From Lachnospiraceae bacterium UBA7160 (GTDB taxonomy: Bacteria; Bacillota; Clostridia; Lachnospirales; Lachnospiraceae), in the NCBI GenBank assembly GCA_002491565.1, contig DKWE01000131.1:81079-112271 (forward strand): a stretch of DNA of 31,193 nucleotides, given 5' to 3'. Below the pieces are notes generated by a model that made no database searches, was not told where the DNA came from, and was given only the letters and a program-made list of their open reading frames with translations. Numbering within the stretch: the first letter of the stretch is position 1; each line of letters starts with the position of its first letter. This document shows positions 8,149-17,348 of the stretch, piece by piece. The translations under genes were made by a program, and so were the position numbers.

Positions 8149-10626
8149 ATGGATGAAAAGTTATATGAAATGATGGACTGGGCAGGCGTTGAGGCGATCG
8201 TTTATTCCGAGGAGGATCATCCTCAGAATCTGCTCGGCGCGCATGTGACGGACAACGGAATCACCATTCAGGGATTTTTCCCGGGAGCCAGAGAGGTCGA
8301 AGTGCTGGTAAAGGGCAAAAAAACGGGTTATCCGATGGACCTGGAAGATGAAGCCGGTTATTTTGCTGTGCTGATTCCGGGCGCGAAGATTCCGGATTAC
8401 CGGTATCACATCACATATGAGGATGGGACCGAGCAGGAGCTGCTGGATCCGTACCGTTTTGAGCCGCAGATTACAGAGAAGGATACGAAAAAGTTCAATG
8501 CAGGAATCTGCTACGATATTTACAACAAGCTTGGCGCGCATCCGATGACTGTGAATGGTGTGCGGGGTGTAGAGTTCGCAGTATGGGCTCCGAATGCGCT
8601 CCGGGTCAGTGTCGTCGGTGATTTTAATTTGTGGGACGGCAGGCGGCTGCCGATGCGCAGGCTTTGGGATTCCGGCATTTTTGAGCTGTTTGTTCCGGGG
8701 CTTCCGGACGGCACCTTGTACAAATATGAGATCAAAGCGCAGAGCGGCCTGACTTATCTGAAGGCAGACCCTTATGCGAATGCGGCGGAGCTCCGTCCGA
8801 ATACTGCATCCGTCGTTGCCGATCTGTCCGCGTTTACCTGGACGGATCAGGCGTGGATGGAGCAGCGGAAGAGGAACTCGGCGAAGGAAGCGCCGATGGC
8901 GGTTTATGAGATGCATCTTGGCTCATGGAAGAAGCCGGAGGATGGCCGGTATTTCTACAATTACCGTGAGATTGCGCCGATGCTTGCTTCCTATGTGAAG
9001 GAAATGGGTTATACACACGTCGAACTGATGCCGGTAATGGAGCATCCGCTTGACGGTTCCTGGGGCTATCAGGTGACAGGATACTATGCGCCGACCGCAC
9101 GCTACGGCACGCCGCAGGACTTTATGTATTTTATGAATTATATGCATGAGCAGGGGATCGGTGTGATCCTGGACTGGGTTCCGGCGCATTTCCCGCGAGA
9201 CACCTTTGGACTCTGCGCATTTGACGGGACCTGCCTGTATGAGCACCTGGACCCGCGCCAGGGCTCGCATCCGCACTGGGGGACGCTGATTTACAATTAC
9301 GGCCGTTCCGAGGTGTCGAATTTCCTGATCGCCAACGCCCTGTTCTGGAAGAATGTTTACCACGCGGATGGCATCCGGATGGATGCGGTGGCATCGATGC
9401 TCTATCTGGACTATGGGAAAAATGCGGGTGAGTGGGTCGCAAATATCTATGGCGGAAATGAGAACCTGGAGGCAGTAGAATTCCTCAAGCACCTGAATTC
9501 CATTTTCAAAAAGGATGGGGACGGTGCCGTGCTGATCGCGGAGGAGTCGACCGCGTGGCCGAAGATCACAGCACCGGTCGAGGAAGACGGCCTCGGCTTT
9601 GATTACAAGTGGAATATGGGATGGATGAATGACTTCCTCGGCTATATGCAGCTGGATCCGATTTTCCGTTCCTATCACCATGGCGAGCTGACGTTCAGCA
9701 TGATTTATGCTTACAGCGAAGATTTTATTCTGACGCTTTCCCATGACGAGGTAGTGCACGGAAAGGGTTCTATGATCGGGAAAATGCCGGGCAAACGCAA
9801 GCTGAAGTTTGCGAATCTGCGTGCGGCGTATGGTTTCATGACGGCGCATCCGGGCAAGAAGCTGTTGTTCATGGGGCAGGATTTCGCGCAGTTTGCTGAG
9901 TGGAACGAGGCGAAGGGCCTGGAATGGGATATGCTGCAGTATGACGAGCACCATCAGATGCAGGAGTATGTGAAAGCGCTCCTGAAGCTCTACCGGGAAC
10001 AGCCTGCGCTGTATGCGAAGGATTATGATCCGGTCGGATTCGAGTGGATCAATAACATCTCGGCGGATGAGAATATGGTCGTATTCATGAGAAGAGGGCG
10101 CGAGGCGAAGGATGATCTGCTGATCGTGTGCAACTTCTCACCGCTGGTATATGAGAATCGCCGGATCGGTGTGCCCTATGCCGGAAAGTTTAAAGAGATC
10201 TTTAACAGTGACAGCGCGCAGTTCGGCGGAGACGGCAATACGAATCCGCGCGTAAAGGCTTCGAAGAAGGTCACATGCGATGACCGGGAAAACTCGATCC
10301 AGATTCAGGTGCCACCGATGGGCATCGCGGTCTTCAAGTGCACGCGGACAGAGGAGCCGGCCCTCCAGAAGGATGCAGCGGCAGATGAGAAGCCTGCTGT
10401 CCGTAAAGCTGTGAAGACTTCGAAAGCGCCTGCGAAGGCCGCAAAAGCAGCCAAAGCTGTGAAAACACCGGAATCTAATAAGACAGTAGTGGAGGCTGCA
10501 GAAGAAACTCCGGCAGCCGCAGAAAAGAAAAGCAGGATATCCGCAAAGAAGACTACAAAGACATCGAAAGAACCTTCGAAGAGAACAGCGAAAACGACAG
10601 CTTCGAGAGAGAAGAAAGGCGCATAA
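8149..10626 (+). CDS. glgB: 1,4-alpha-glucan branching enzyme with histone-H1-like tail
   Basis: GlgB introduces alpha-1,6 branches into glycogen. The 825-residue protein has N-terminal carbohydrate-binding-type domains (about 30-235) and a GH13 barrel. The catalytic residues are visible as Asp412 in GIRMDAVAS, Glu465 in LIAEEST and Asp533 in LSHDEVVHGKGS. The branching-enzyme core ends near residue 731. Residues 732-825 are an added tail rich in Lys, Ala, Thr and Ser with repeated KTSKAP/AKAAKA/KTTKTSK units, as in histone H1. This tail is not part of the usual enzyme. GGAGG at 8136-8140 fixes the ATG at 8149; an upstream TTG at 8059 is unsupported. No other glycogen gene is nearby. A metal-sensor gene starts 23 bases downstream and is probably co-transcribed. 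Confidence 0.95.
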   Translation: MDEKLYEMMDWAGVEAIVYSEEDHPQNLLGAHVTDNGITIQGFFPGAREVEVLVKGKKTGYPMDLEDEAGYFAVLIPGAKIPDYRYHITYEDGTEQELLDPYRFEPQITEKDTKKFNAGICYDIYNKLGAHPMTVNGVRGVEFAVWAPNALRVSVVGDFNLWDGRRLPMRRLWDSGIFELFVPGLPDGTLYKYEIKAQSGLTYLKADPYANAAELRPNTASVVADLSAFTWTDQAWMEQRKRNSAKEAPMAVYEMHLGSWKKPEDGRYFYNYREIAPMLASYVKEMGYTHVELMPVMEHPLDGSWGYQVTGYYAPTARYGTPQDFMYFMNYMHEQGIGVILDWVPAHFPRDTFGLCAFDGTCLYEHLDPRQGSHPHWGTLIYNYGRSEVSNFLIANALFWKNVYHADGIRMDAVASMLYLDYGKNAGEWVANIYGGNENLEAVEFLKHLNSIFKKDGDGAVLIAEESTAWPKITAPVEEDGLGFDYKWNMGWMNDFLGYMQLDPIFRSYHHGELTFSMIYAYSEDFILTLSHDEVVHGKGSMIGKMPGKRKLKFANLRAAYGFMTAHPGKKLLFMGQDFAQFAEWNEAKGLEWDMLQYDEHHQMQEYVKALLKLYREQPALYAKDYDPVGFEWINNISADENMVVFMRRGREAKDDLLIVCNFSPLVYENRRIGVPYAGKFKEIFNSDSAQFGGDGNTNPRVKASKKVTCDDRENSIQIQVPPMGIAVFKCTRTEEPALQKDAAADEKPAVRKAVKTSKAPAKAAKAAKAVKTPESNKTVVEAAEETPAAAEKKSRISAKKTTKTSKEPSKRTAKTTASREKKGA

Positions 10627-10649
10627 GCTGTTCTGAAATGGGAGAACTG

Positions 10650-11078
10650 ATGGAAGAAAAAAGAGAACATACCCATGTGCGGGCGGACGGTACGGTCTAT
10701 ACGCACTCGCATGAGGCAGCATCTTTGAAAGGACAGGAGCTGTCCATGCATGACGGGACCTATGCGGTTGGTCATGCACATGAGGAGGCGCATATGCACA
10801 GCCATTCACATACGCACACGCATGAGCATACCAAAGCGGTGCTGAACCGGCTGTCACGGGCGATTGGTCATCTGGAGTCGATCAAGCGCATGGTGGAGGA
10901 CGGCAAGGACTGCAGCGAGGTGCTGATCCAGCTCTCTGCAGTCAAGTCCGCGATTAATAATACTGGAAAAGTTATTCTGCAGGATCATATCCAGCACTGT
11001 CTGGTGGATGCGATTGAATCCGGCGATATGGAAGCGATTGACGAATTGAATAAGGCGATTGACCGCTTTATTAAGTAA
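10650..11078 (+). CDS. CsoR/RcnR-family metal-sensing repressor with His-rich N-terminus
   Basis: The C-terminal 80 residues are an all-helical CsoR/DUF156 regulator domain. Cys88, His113 and Cys117 reproduce the C-H-C set and the 25/4-residue spacing of copper sensor CsoR (Cys36, His61, Cys65). By family knowledge such proteins bind operator DNA as tetramers and release it when loaded with Cu(I) or a related thiophilic ligand. The first 61 residues are unusual: they contain 14 histidines, including alternating HxH runs, suggesting an extra metal-binding or metal-buffering arm. ATG at 10650 is chosen because GGGAG at 10640-10644 is 5 bases upstream; ATG at 10638 has no ribosome site. No copper ATPase gene is in the window, so its target lies elsewhere or is the operon itself. 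Confidence 0.85.
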   Translation: MEEKREHTHVRADGTVYTHSHEAASLKGQELSMHDGTYAVGHAHEEAHMHSHSHTHTHEHTKAVLNRLSRAIGHLESIKRMVEDGKDCSEVLIQLSAVKSAINNTGKVILQDHIQHCLVDAIESGDMEAIDELNKAIDRFIK

Positions 11079-11097
11079 CAGATTTAGTAGCCGTTTA

Positions 11098-11116
11098 CCT
11101 TCAATGTCTGTGAAGG
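11098..11116 (+). repeat. Small hairpin after the metal-sensor gene
   Basis: CCTTCA (11098-11103) and TGAAGG (11111-11116) form a 6-bp stem with a 7-base loop, 20 bases after the stop codon. There is no following T tract, so it is at best a weak terminator. Confidence 0.35.
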
Positions 11117-11185
11117 GACTGAACAGGTACTATATTTATACGTTTGAATAGAATGACATAGAGAGATACGTTTAGGAGAAGTAAA

Positions 11186-12202
11186 ATGGCAGGAGCAAAG
11201 CGCAGGAGACGGAAGCGGAGGGATATGCTGATCCCGGAGCTGATTGTACTGGTTGCAGCAGTGCTGGTGATTTTTGAGGGGCGTTTGGTTGTCACGATGA
11301 TCACGCACGGTGCATCGGAAAAGAATACGGCTGCAGTAGGCAGTGCGAATGCCGCTGCGGATCAGCAAGGCACGATTGCAGAAGCAGATTCGGAGGATGA
11401 GATGGGACAGATGCTGGCATCTCTGACAGGGAAAAGTGGTTCTGTGCTGGCTGGCCTCCCGGTAAGACAAAGCAATGCGGTACCGGTTTCTGCGCAAACA
11501 AGCGGTGAGGAAACAGATGCAGTCCAGTCATCCGGGGTGTCTCATGCAACCGTTTCCAATCCAGGCAGTACGGTGATTGTACCGGAGGCAAGTGCGCCGG
11601 TGGATGACTCCTACTTTTCGGATGCAGCGTTTATCGGGGATTCCCGGATGCAGGGGTTCGCGAATACATCGGGGATTACGCAGGGGACCTTCTTCACCAG
11701 TGTAGGAATGTCACTTTCAACGATGACAAATGGGAAGATCATACAGACGCCGCAGGGGATGTATACTGTTGCGGCAGCGTTATCCGGCGGCCAGTACGGC
11801 AAGGTCTATATCATGCTTGGGACAAATGATCTTGGAGAATACAGCTGGGAATCGTTTGAGGAGGGCTTCATCTCCTGTGTCGGCCGTTTCCAGGAACTGC
11901 AGCCGAATGCGATTATTTATATCTGCAGTGTGATTTACGTGGACGAATCCAAGGTGCCTGACAGTACCTATGTAAATAATAAAAATGTAGATAAAATTAA
12001 TTCTGTTCTGCTGGATGTCTGTGAGCAGGAAGGGTATCATTATCTGGATCTGAATGAGATCCTTTCGGACGGAAAAGGGTCGCTGCTTTCCGGAGCGTCG
12101 GAGGACGGCGTCCATGTCTATGCAAAGTATTGCCAGCAGATGTTGGAATATATGAAGAACCATTATGTTACGGATTCCGGGGTACAGGACAAAAAAATAT
12201 AG
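11186..12202 (+). CDS. Membrane-anchored SGNH/GDSL-type hydrolase
   Basis: This is a 338-residue extracytoplasmic esterase-like protein. A highly basic N-terminus (RRRRKRR) precedes one membrane helix at about residues 15-38. A low-complexity Ala/Ser/Thr/Glu linker runs to about residue 140, then the SGNH domain begins. Catalytic blocks are clear: GDS at 151-153 (block I serine), GTND at 212-215 (block III Gly/Asn) and DGVH at 307-310 (block V Asp/His). Family members remove or transfer acyl groups on cell-wall or exported glycans. AGGAG upstream supports the ATG at 11186. The natural substrate cannot be read from the sequence. The MBOAT/DHHW pair farther right in the window is a possible functional relative, but it is not in the same operon. 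Confidence 0.85.
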   Translation: MAGAKRRRRKRRDMLIPELIVLVAAVLVIFEGRLVVTMITHGASEKNTAAVGSANAAADQQGTIAEADSEDEMGQMLASLTGKSGSVLAGLPVRQSNAVPVSAQTSGEETDAVQSSGVSHATVSNPGSTVIVPEASAPVDDSYFSDAAFIGDSRMQGFANTSGITQGTFFTSVGMSLSTMTNGKIIQTPQGMYTVAAALSGGQYGKVYIMLGTNDLGEYSWESFEEGFISCVGRFQELQPNAIIYICSVIYVDESKVPDSTYVNNKNVDKINSVLLDVCEQEGYHYLDLNEILSDGKGSLLSGASEDGVHVYAKYCQQMLEYMKNHYVTDSGVQDKKI

Positions 12203-12525
12203 TCTTTATGTCCCGGGAGGAAGAGACCAGAGGAAAAGTCTTCTTTTAGAACACCAAATTGAACGGGCAAAGAGGTATAATGACAGAAAATATCACCTGG
12301 TTCGTGGACACAGCGCACAGAAGTCGTGTATCGCAGGATACACAAAGACACAGGATTGCTTTCTGCGGGTGCGGGGGGATGGAATATATGCCATACTGCT
12401 TCACGGTATACAGGCACGCTGTCATTGCTGATTGCACAGTTTCATAGGAAGGGGCTTCAGCTTCCACAGAGAATTAGGCTTAGAAATTTTGAGAGCCTGT
12501 TTCGTATGATACGGAGGAGAATACA
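12203..12525 (+). other. 323-base gap without a recognised gene
   Basis: This stretch holds no protein I can support; short open frames in it have no ribosome site. It contains small inverted repeats (GTATC-GCAG-GATAC near 12328, and the palindrome CGTATGATACG at 12503-12513 directly before the ribosome site of the next gene). An isolated TATAAT at 12276-12281 lacks a convincing -35 box. I recognise no riboswitch. Confidence 0.5.
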
Positions 12526-12993
12526 ATGAAAAAGATTACAGCGATGCTCTGTACGGTATTGATGGCCGTATCCCTGACCGCGTGCGGTGGCGGGGAGAAG
12601 AAAAAAGAGGTTACGGTAGATGTTGAGAAACTGGCGGAGGAACTGCTCACAACGGTCACAACAGATACGCTGGCGAAGATGTCCGTAGACCCGTCTACGG
12701 TCTATTTCTACGAAGCGGATGATGTGGCGAAGGTGGCAGCCTATGCAAGCTCCGGGACGACAGCGTGTGAAGTTGCTGTGATTGAGAGCAAGGATGCATC
12801 GAAGACAGGAGAGATCGCGAAGCTACTGCAGGACCGTGTAGAGAATCAGGAGACGCTCTACTCCTCTTACAACGCAGAAGAGGCTGCAAAGCTAAAGGAT
12901 GCCATCATCAAAGAAGCGGGTTCTTATTCCGTGCTATGCGTCTGCGACGACACAGACCAGGCTGAGAAGATTCTCAAGGAGTATGGGTTTTAA
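12526..12993 (+). CDS. Small lipoprotein, DUF4358-like
   Basis: This is a 155-residue predicted lipoprotein. A short basic start and hydrophobic signal stretch end in the lipobox LTAC, with Cys20 as the lipidation site, followed by GGGEKKK. The mature part is a compact mixed alpha/beta domain with YFYEADDVAKVAAYASSGTTACEVAVIE and a C-terminal YSVLCVCDDTDQAEKILKEYGF. This pattern resembles the DUF4358 lipoproteins common in Clostridia, whose function is unknown. CGGAGGAG lies about 7 bases before the ATG. A strong terminator follows at once, so it forms the right edge of the core region. Confidence 0.8.
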   Translation: MKKITAMLCTVLMAVSLTACGGGEKKKEVTVDVEKLAEELLTTVTTDTLAKMSVDPSTVYFYEADDVAKVAAYASSGTTACEVAVIESKDASKTGEIAKLLQDRVENQETLYSSYNAEEAAKLKDAIIKEAGSYSVLCVCDDTDQAEKILKEYGF

Positions 12994-13028
12994 GCTTATC
13001 TCGCAGCTTTGGAGTAGTGTTAATTTGT

Positions 13029-13061
13029 GGGCTGGATTCCAATGGGGGTCTGGCCCTTTTT
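13029..13061 (+). terminator. Intrinsic terminator separating core genes from the accessory cluster
   Basis: GGGCTGGA (13029-13036) pairs with TCTGGCCC (13049-13056) over 8 bp, including two G-T wobbles, and is followed by five T residues (13057-13061). Confidence 0.7.
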
Positions 13062-13093
13062 GTATTATGCAGATGGCAGAAGGGAGACACTGG

Positions 13094-15547
13094 ATGGGAA
13101 TTTTGAAAAGTATATTTGGTCAGGATAAAAAAAAGCAAAGTTTGCTTAGCGAGGGAGAGCTTTTCATACAGGGGAAAAAATATAAGGAAGCATTGCAGTG
13201 TTTCGAGAGGGCAGCAGAGATGGGGAGTACAGAGGCAATGCTTGAAATTGCAAAGTTATATCTGGCTGGTCAATTTCAGCCAGCTGAACAGTTAAATTAT
13301 ATGAAACGTATGAGTCCGGATGGCTTGCCACTGTTCTTATGGAATAAAAAAAATGAAGAAAATAACTTGCAATCCGATTACAAAAATGCGTTTGAGTGGG
13401 GCATAAGGGCGGCAAATGCAGGAAATGTTCTGGCTGCTTATCTGACAGGCTGCTTGCTTTGCGAGGGGCTTGGATGTAAAAAGGATATTGAAGCAGGAAT
13501 CCTTTATTTAAGACAGGCAATAGCAGGCGGAGTCCAGCAGGCTGCTATTGCGATTGGATTGTATTGGATTGACCGGACTACTACTTTGACGGATGAAGAA
13601 TATGAAAAGAAGCTTGCAGACTTTGTGTCTGCTGTTTATGCAAATGACAGCGCATGTTACCAGATCTACTCTATGTTAAAAGGTGGTACGGATAAGCAGC
13701 TGGCAAGACTGGGCAATGTACTGGTAACAGCAAGAAATGCATACAGGCAGAGGGAGAGGTATCAATTATTTCAATACTCTTATACGAAATCGGGAGTTCC
13801 GTTAATACCGGTTTACGCAAAGCGTGGAACGTGGAAGACGTTCCTTCGCTTTGATATCAATGCGTTTGAGTCAGAGAAAATCCTGATTGGATTGGCGTCT
13901 GATCTTGATCCAGATACGATACTTTGCCAGGCCCATCGATTGAAGAAAGCAGGCTCTGCAGTATATCGCTCTCCTGCATTTGGATGGCTGGAGGAAGAAA
14001 AGGTCGCAAAGTTATTTGAGATTGACAGGAGTATAGGTCTGAGCGTGGAGGAGATGAAAAAAGTCGCAGCAGATTTTGATTTAAAAGAGGAGGAATACTG
14101 TGGCAAAAATGTTGCGTTTTTGATAGAGAATGGTGAAAAAGAGTATAGTGTTGAGATCATTGCAGTTGTGGAAGATCGAGTTGATATTTTATTTCGATAT
14201 ACAATTGGAGGCTCCGATGAAGTGGCGTCCGCTTGCGAACCGGTGCTGGTAAAAAAAGAGATAATAAAGGAGTCTGAAAGGGAGTGTTTTTTTGAAGATA
14301 GAGCGAAGCGATGTGCTATGGGAGACCTGCAATCAATGCTGTGGATGTTCCGGAAGTTCAGGGAAAAACTGACAGAGGGATATCTGGCGTTGGAAGCAGA
14401 ATACAGCAGAGATGCCAGCGTGGAAAATTTGAACAGACTGGAAGACTATTTGCGGAAGTACGCATACGAGAATGATAATTTCCGTGTAGCAAATATGTGG
14501 TTGTATCGTGCGGCTATGTATGGATCCGAGGAAGCAAAAAGTATTCTTCTCAAATATCCATTTTGCCAGCGGTATGTAGAGTTTGGTATGTCGTTCCAGA
14601 TACCAGGAAGAAGGAAATGTTGTTACTTATCAGGAATATGGATGCATCAAATAGGATTCCTGGATTTTGAAACGGATGTGAGTTATGACACGGAGTCTCT
14701 GAATGAGCGTGGGGTATATGTAGCCTCCCGGTATGCTTCATGTGAAGGCCCGGATGAAACAGGTTTTGGCATGGAGGAAGAGTATGATTACTATTTCTTC
14801 GACGAATTTTTTTGCTTTTTATTTAACCTGCATGCATGGTCTAAAATTGATTTTCGAGCCAACGAGAAGTGGATCTGGGCAAAATGTGAGGAGGAAAAAG
14901 AAAAAAAGTGTAAAGAGAGAGACATTTTCTGGATGCAGAATCGGGAGCGTACTGATATGGAACGATGCCGTTCTTTTGGCTGCAGCCTGCATGGACCAGT
15001 TATAGTGGATGGGGAACTGATAATATATCTGGAAAACAGGACACTTTCTGATGGATGTTATGAACACATAATTATTCCGGATGGGGTAACGAAAATAAAA
15101 TCCAGAGCCTTTGAAATGTGTAATACCATAGAGGAAGTAGAGATTCCGGAAACAGTGACAGAGCTTGGAGAAGAGGTTTTCTATTTATGTGAGAATCTGA
15201 AACGTGTCAGTTGGATGAGCGGTGGAACAAGAATTCCACGGTATACTTTTTTTCATTGCAGGAGTCTTGAAGAGGTGCTTCTCCCGGAAGATGTGACAGA
15301 GATTGGAGAAGGAGCTTTTGTTGGTTGCCGTAGTTTAAAGCATATCAAGTTCCCGGATGCTTTGGTTGAGATCCGGAAATCGGCGTTCCTGTATTGTGAA
15401 TCTCTGGAGCAGATTGTTTTGCCCAAAAAGCTTAAGAGCATTGGGGCAGAAGCTTTTGCGTATTGTAAGGTATTGAGGGAGATTGTAATGCCAGAGAATG
15501 TGACAGTAAGCGCGAGCGCGTTTGCTAATTGTGGGAAAAAGAACTGA
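13094..15547 (+). CDS. Sel1-like repeat and BspA-type leucine-rich repeat protein
   Basis: This 817-residue protein has no signal peptide or membrane helix and so is probably cytoplasmic. Residues about 15-190 contain helical Sel1/TPR-like repeats (KYKEALQCFERAAEMGSTEAMLEIAKLYLAG; later NAFEWGIRAANAGNVLAAYLTGCLL). A long central region (about 200-650) is of unknown fold. Residues 659-817 hold about six BspA-type LRR_5 repeats of the form IPxxVTxIGxxAFxxCxSLxxV. Both repeat types bind proteins, so a scaffold role is likely. The start at 13094 follows AGGGAGA at 13081-13087. The gene is visibly more A+T-rich than the metabolic genes to its left. It begins the accessory cluster, and the next gene's start is 23 bases after its stop codon. 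Confidence 0.8.
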   Translation: MGILKSIFGQDKKKQSLLSEGELFIQGKKYKEALQCFERAAEMGSTEAMLEIAKLYLAGQFQPAEQLNYMKRMSPDGLPLFLWNKKNEENNLQSDYKNAFEWGIRAANAGNVLAAYLTGCLLCEGLGCKKDIEAGILYLRQAIAGGVQQAAIAIGLYWIDRTTTLTDEEYEKKLADFVSAVYANDSACYQIYSMLKGGTDKQLARLGNVLVTARNAYRQRERYQLFQYSYTKSGVPLIPVYAKRGTWKTFLRFDINAFESEKILIGLASDLDPDTILCQAHRLKKAGSAVYRSPAFGWLEEEKVAKLFEIDRSIGLSVEEMKKVAADFDLKEEEYCGKNVAFLIENGEKEYSVEIIAVVEDRVDILFRYTIGGSDEVASACEPVLVKKEIIKESERECFFEDRAKRCAMGDLQSMLWMFRKFREKLTEGYLALEAEYSRDASVENLNRLEDYLRKYAYENDNFRVANMWLYRAAMYGSEEAKSILLKYPFCQRYVEFGMSFQIPGRRKCCYLSGIWMHQIGFLDFETDVSYDTESLNERGVYVASRYASCEGPDETGFGMEEEYDYYFFDEFFCFLFNLHAWSKIDFRANEKWIWAKCEEEKEKKCKERDIFWMQNRERTDMERCRSFGCSLHGPVIVDGELIIYLENRTLSDGCYEHIIIPDGVTKIKSRAFEMCNTIEEVEIPETVTELGEEVFYLCENLKRVSWMSGGTRIPRYTFFHCRSLEEVLLPEDVTEIGEGAFVGCRSLKHIKFPDALVEIRKSAFLYCESLEQIVLPKKLKSIGAEAFAYCKVLREIVMPENVTVSASAFANCGKKN

Positions 15548-15570
15548 CAGGTACAAGAGGAGCGAGAAAA

Positions 15571-17274
15571 GTGAAAAAAGAATTTGACCTGTATAAAATA
15601 TTGTTTAAATTGGAGCAGATAGTAAGGAAGTATCCGGAGGGAGAGAAGAAAGCGCTGTCCTGGATACAGGATTTGCAGCAGCGCTTGGCTACAAGGCGTT
15701 ATCGCGTGGCGGTAATCGGAGAATTCAATCGGGGTAAATCCAGTCTGATCAACGCGCTGCTCGGCGCGCAGGTCCTGCCTACTAATATCCTGCCAACAAC
15801 AGCGATTGTGAACCGTATCCGGTTCGGGGAAACGTATCAGGCAGTACTTCGGTACAATGACGGCAGGAGAGAAGAAGTCCCGCTCGAGAGACTCGCAGAG
15901 TACGGCACGAAAACAGACGAGGAACGGGCTGCAATAGCAAGTACTATATTGGAGATGGACATAGAGTATCCTGCTGTATTTTGCCAGAATAGCATAGAAA
16001 TTTTGGATACTCCGGGGATGAACGACGATGCACAAATGGCACAGCGAACGCTTGGCGTCCTGGGGGAGGTAGACTCGGCAATTATGGTGATCCATGCAGA
16101 GTATCCGATGAGTCAATCAGAAAAAAATCTGGTACTTATGCTGATTGCGCAGCGGAATATTCACCATGTGTCTTTTGTAGTTACTTTTATAGACCACTTT
16201 GAGGAAAAAGAGGAGCAGGATCGGGCGATCGAGACGGTACGCAAGCGTATTCAGAAGGATACCTGGGAGTTGTTTGAAGAGAAATATGGTGATAATCCAG
16301 CGCTGCTGGAAAAGGGGCGGTATATTCTGCAATCTCCGGTCATTTGGGGTGTGTCATCAAAGCTTGCATTTGAAGGGTTTGTAACCGGGAGCAAAAAGCG
16401 GTTGGCACAGAGCCGTTTTCCTGCCTTGAAAGAGGAACTGCTGGCATTTTTAACGGCAGGTCAGAGCACTGATACGGAACTGGAAATCAGGGATTGTGCT
16501 TCACAGGTCTATAAGGAGCTTCCCGCCTGGAATCAGGCAGTCCTGGAAACATTGGAACATAAATTAGAACGGAACGATGCGATTACAAAATACTGTGAAA
16601 AATCCGGACATCAATTGCAGCAGGAACTGGTCCGTATGGAGGAATTTCTGAAAAAGGCTGGATTTGCAGAGAGGAACGAACAATGGCCGCAGGCGCTTGA
16701 AGCGCAGATGAAGAGCTGTTTTATCGGGCAGCTTGCCACAATACGGGAGGATGATTTTTGTATTGATACCGTACAGGAAAAGCTTTTCCTTGGTAAGGAG
16801 AGAGCAGATCATATTGTGGAAGAAACAGCCAAAAACGTTCTGAAGGAGCAAATACGTTGCCGAATGGGGGATGCGGAGCAGGCATTTTTTTCCTGGCAGC
16901 GGGAAATCTTTTCTGATGTGACTGCACCCGACATCAGCTGGAGCAGTGAAATTGTGAGTTTTCCTGCTTTTCAGTGGAGGAAGAATCCAATTCCAGATGC
17001 AGAGGAGGTGGATAGTCTATTGGATCCTATGCCGCATATATGTTTCGAGATTCAAAAATCTTTGGAACATTACCGTTGTGCGATTCAGCAGTTCATAACA
17101 GACTGGAGACGAGCGCTTCTGCAGTACAATACGGCTGTGACAGAGAACTTCAGAAAGCAGCTGTTGGATTCAAAGGAAAGAGAGCAGCTGGAATTTCAGA
17201 TCTCTTCTATGAAAAACACTGTTCAAAGGGATATGGATACAGTTCAGGCGCTTGGATATATGCAGGGGAATTGA
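15571..17274 (+). CDS. Dynamin-like GTPase 1
   Basis: This is a 567-residue bacterial dynamin-like protein. The GTPase domain has the P-loop GEFNRGKSS (residues 50-58), the switch-I threonine in LPTTAIVNRI, G3 as DTPG (146-149) and a G4-like TFID (205-208) in place of the canonical NKxD. The C-terminal half is helical, as expected for the stalk. No long hydrophobic paddle is obvious, unlike GTPase 2 in this cluster. By family knowledge, such proteins bind and remodel membranes, often as hetero-oligomers encoded by adjacent genes. The GTG start at 15571 is chosen because AGAGGAG (15556-15562) lies 8 bases upstream; an in-frame TTG at 15529 overlaps the previous gene and lacks support. Confidence 0.88.
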   Translation: MKKEFDLYKILFKLEQIVRKYPEGEKKALSWIQDLQQRLATRRYRVAVIGEFNRGKSSLINALLGAQVLPTNILPTTAIVNRIRFGETYQAVLRYNDGRREEVPLERLAEYGTKTDEERAAIASTILEMDIEYPAVFCQNSIEILDTPGMNDDAQMAQRTLGVLGEVDSAIMVIHAEYPMSQSEKNLVLMLIAQRNIHHVSFVVTFIDHFEEKEEQDRAIETVRKRIQKDTWELFEEKYGDNPALLEKGRYILQSPVIWGVSSKLAFEGFVTGSKKRLAQSRFPALKEELLAFLTAGQSTDTELEIRDCASQVYKELPAWNQAVLETLEHKLERNDAITKYCEKSGHQLQQELVRMEEFLKKAGFAERNEQWPQALEAQMKSCFIGQLATIREDDFCIDTVQEKLFLGKERADHIVEETAKNVLKEQIRCRMGDAEQAFFSWQREIFSDVTAPDISWSSEIVSFPAFQWRKNPIPDAEEVDSLLDPMPHICFEIQKSLEHYRCAIQQFITDWRRALLQYNTAVTENFRKQLLDSKEREQLEFQISSMKNTVQRDMDTVQALGYMQGN

Positions 17275-17348
17275 TGTATCGGACAGCGTATTAAATTTGG
17301 GACAGCAGGCTTTAAGAATCAGTGATGTGAGAAGGAGGAATCGATGAG

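Noticed and set aside
12165..12529. Short open frames on both strands between the SGNH hydrolase and the lipoprotein gene
   Set aside because: They overlap each other in several frames, lack ribosome sites and show no recognisable protein features.
13029..13056. Partial similarity between this terminator (GCTGGA...AATGGG) and the reverse complement of the tRNA-Thr 3' end, as possible attachment sites flanking the cluster
   Set aside because: The match needs a 4-base insertion and covers only about 12 bases in inverted orientation; it is easily chance, and no integrase is present.
15005..15547. The regular spacing in this stretch considered as a DNA repeat array or CRISPR
   Set aside because: The periodicity comes from about 23-residue leucine-rich protein repeats; the DNA copies are strongly diverged and in frame with the gene.
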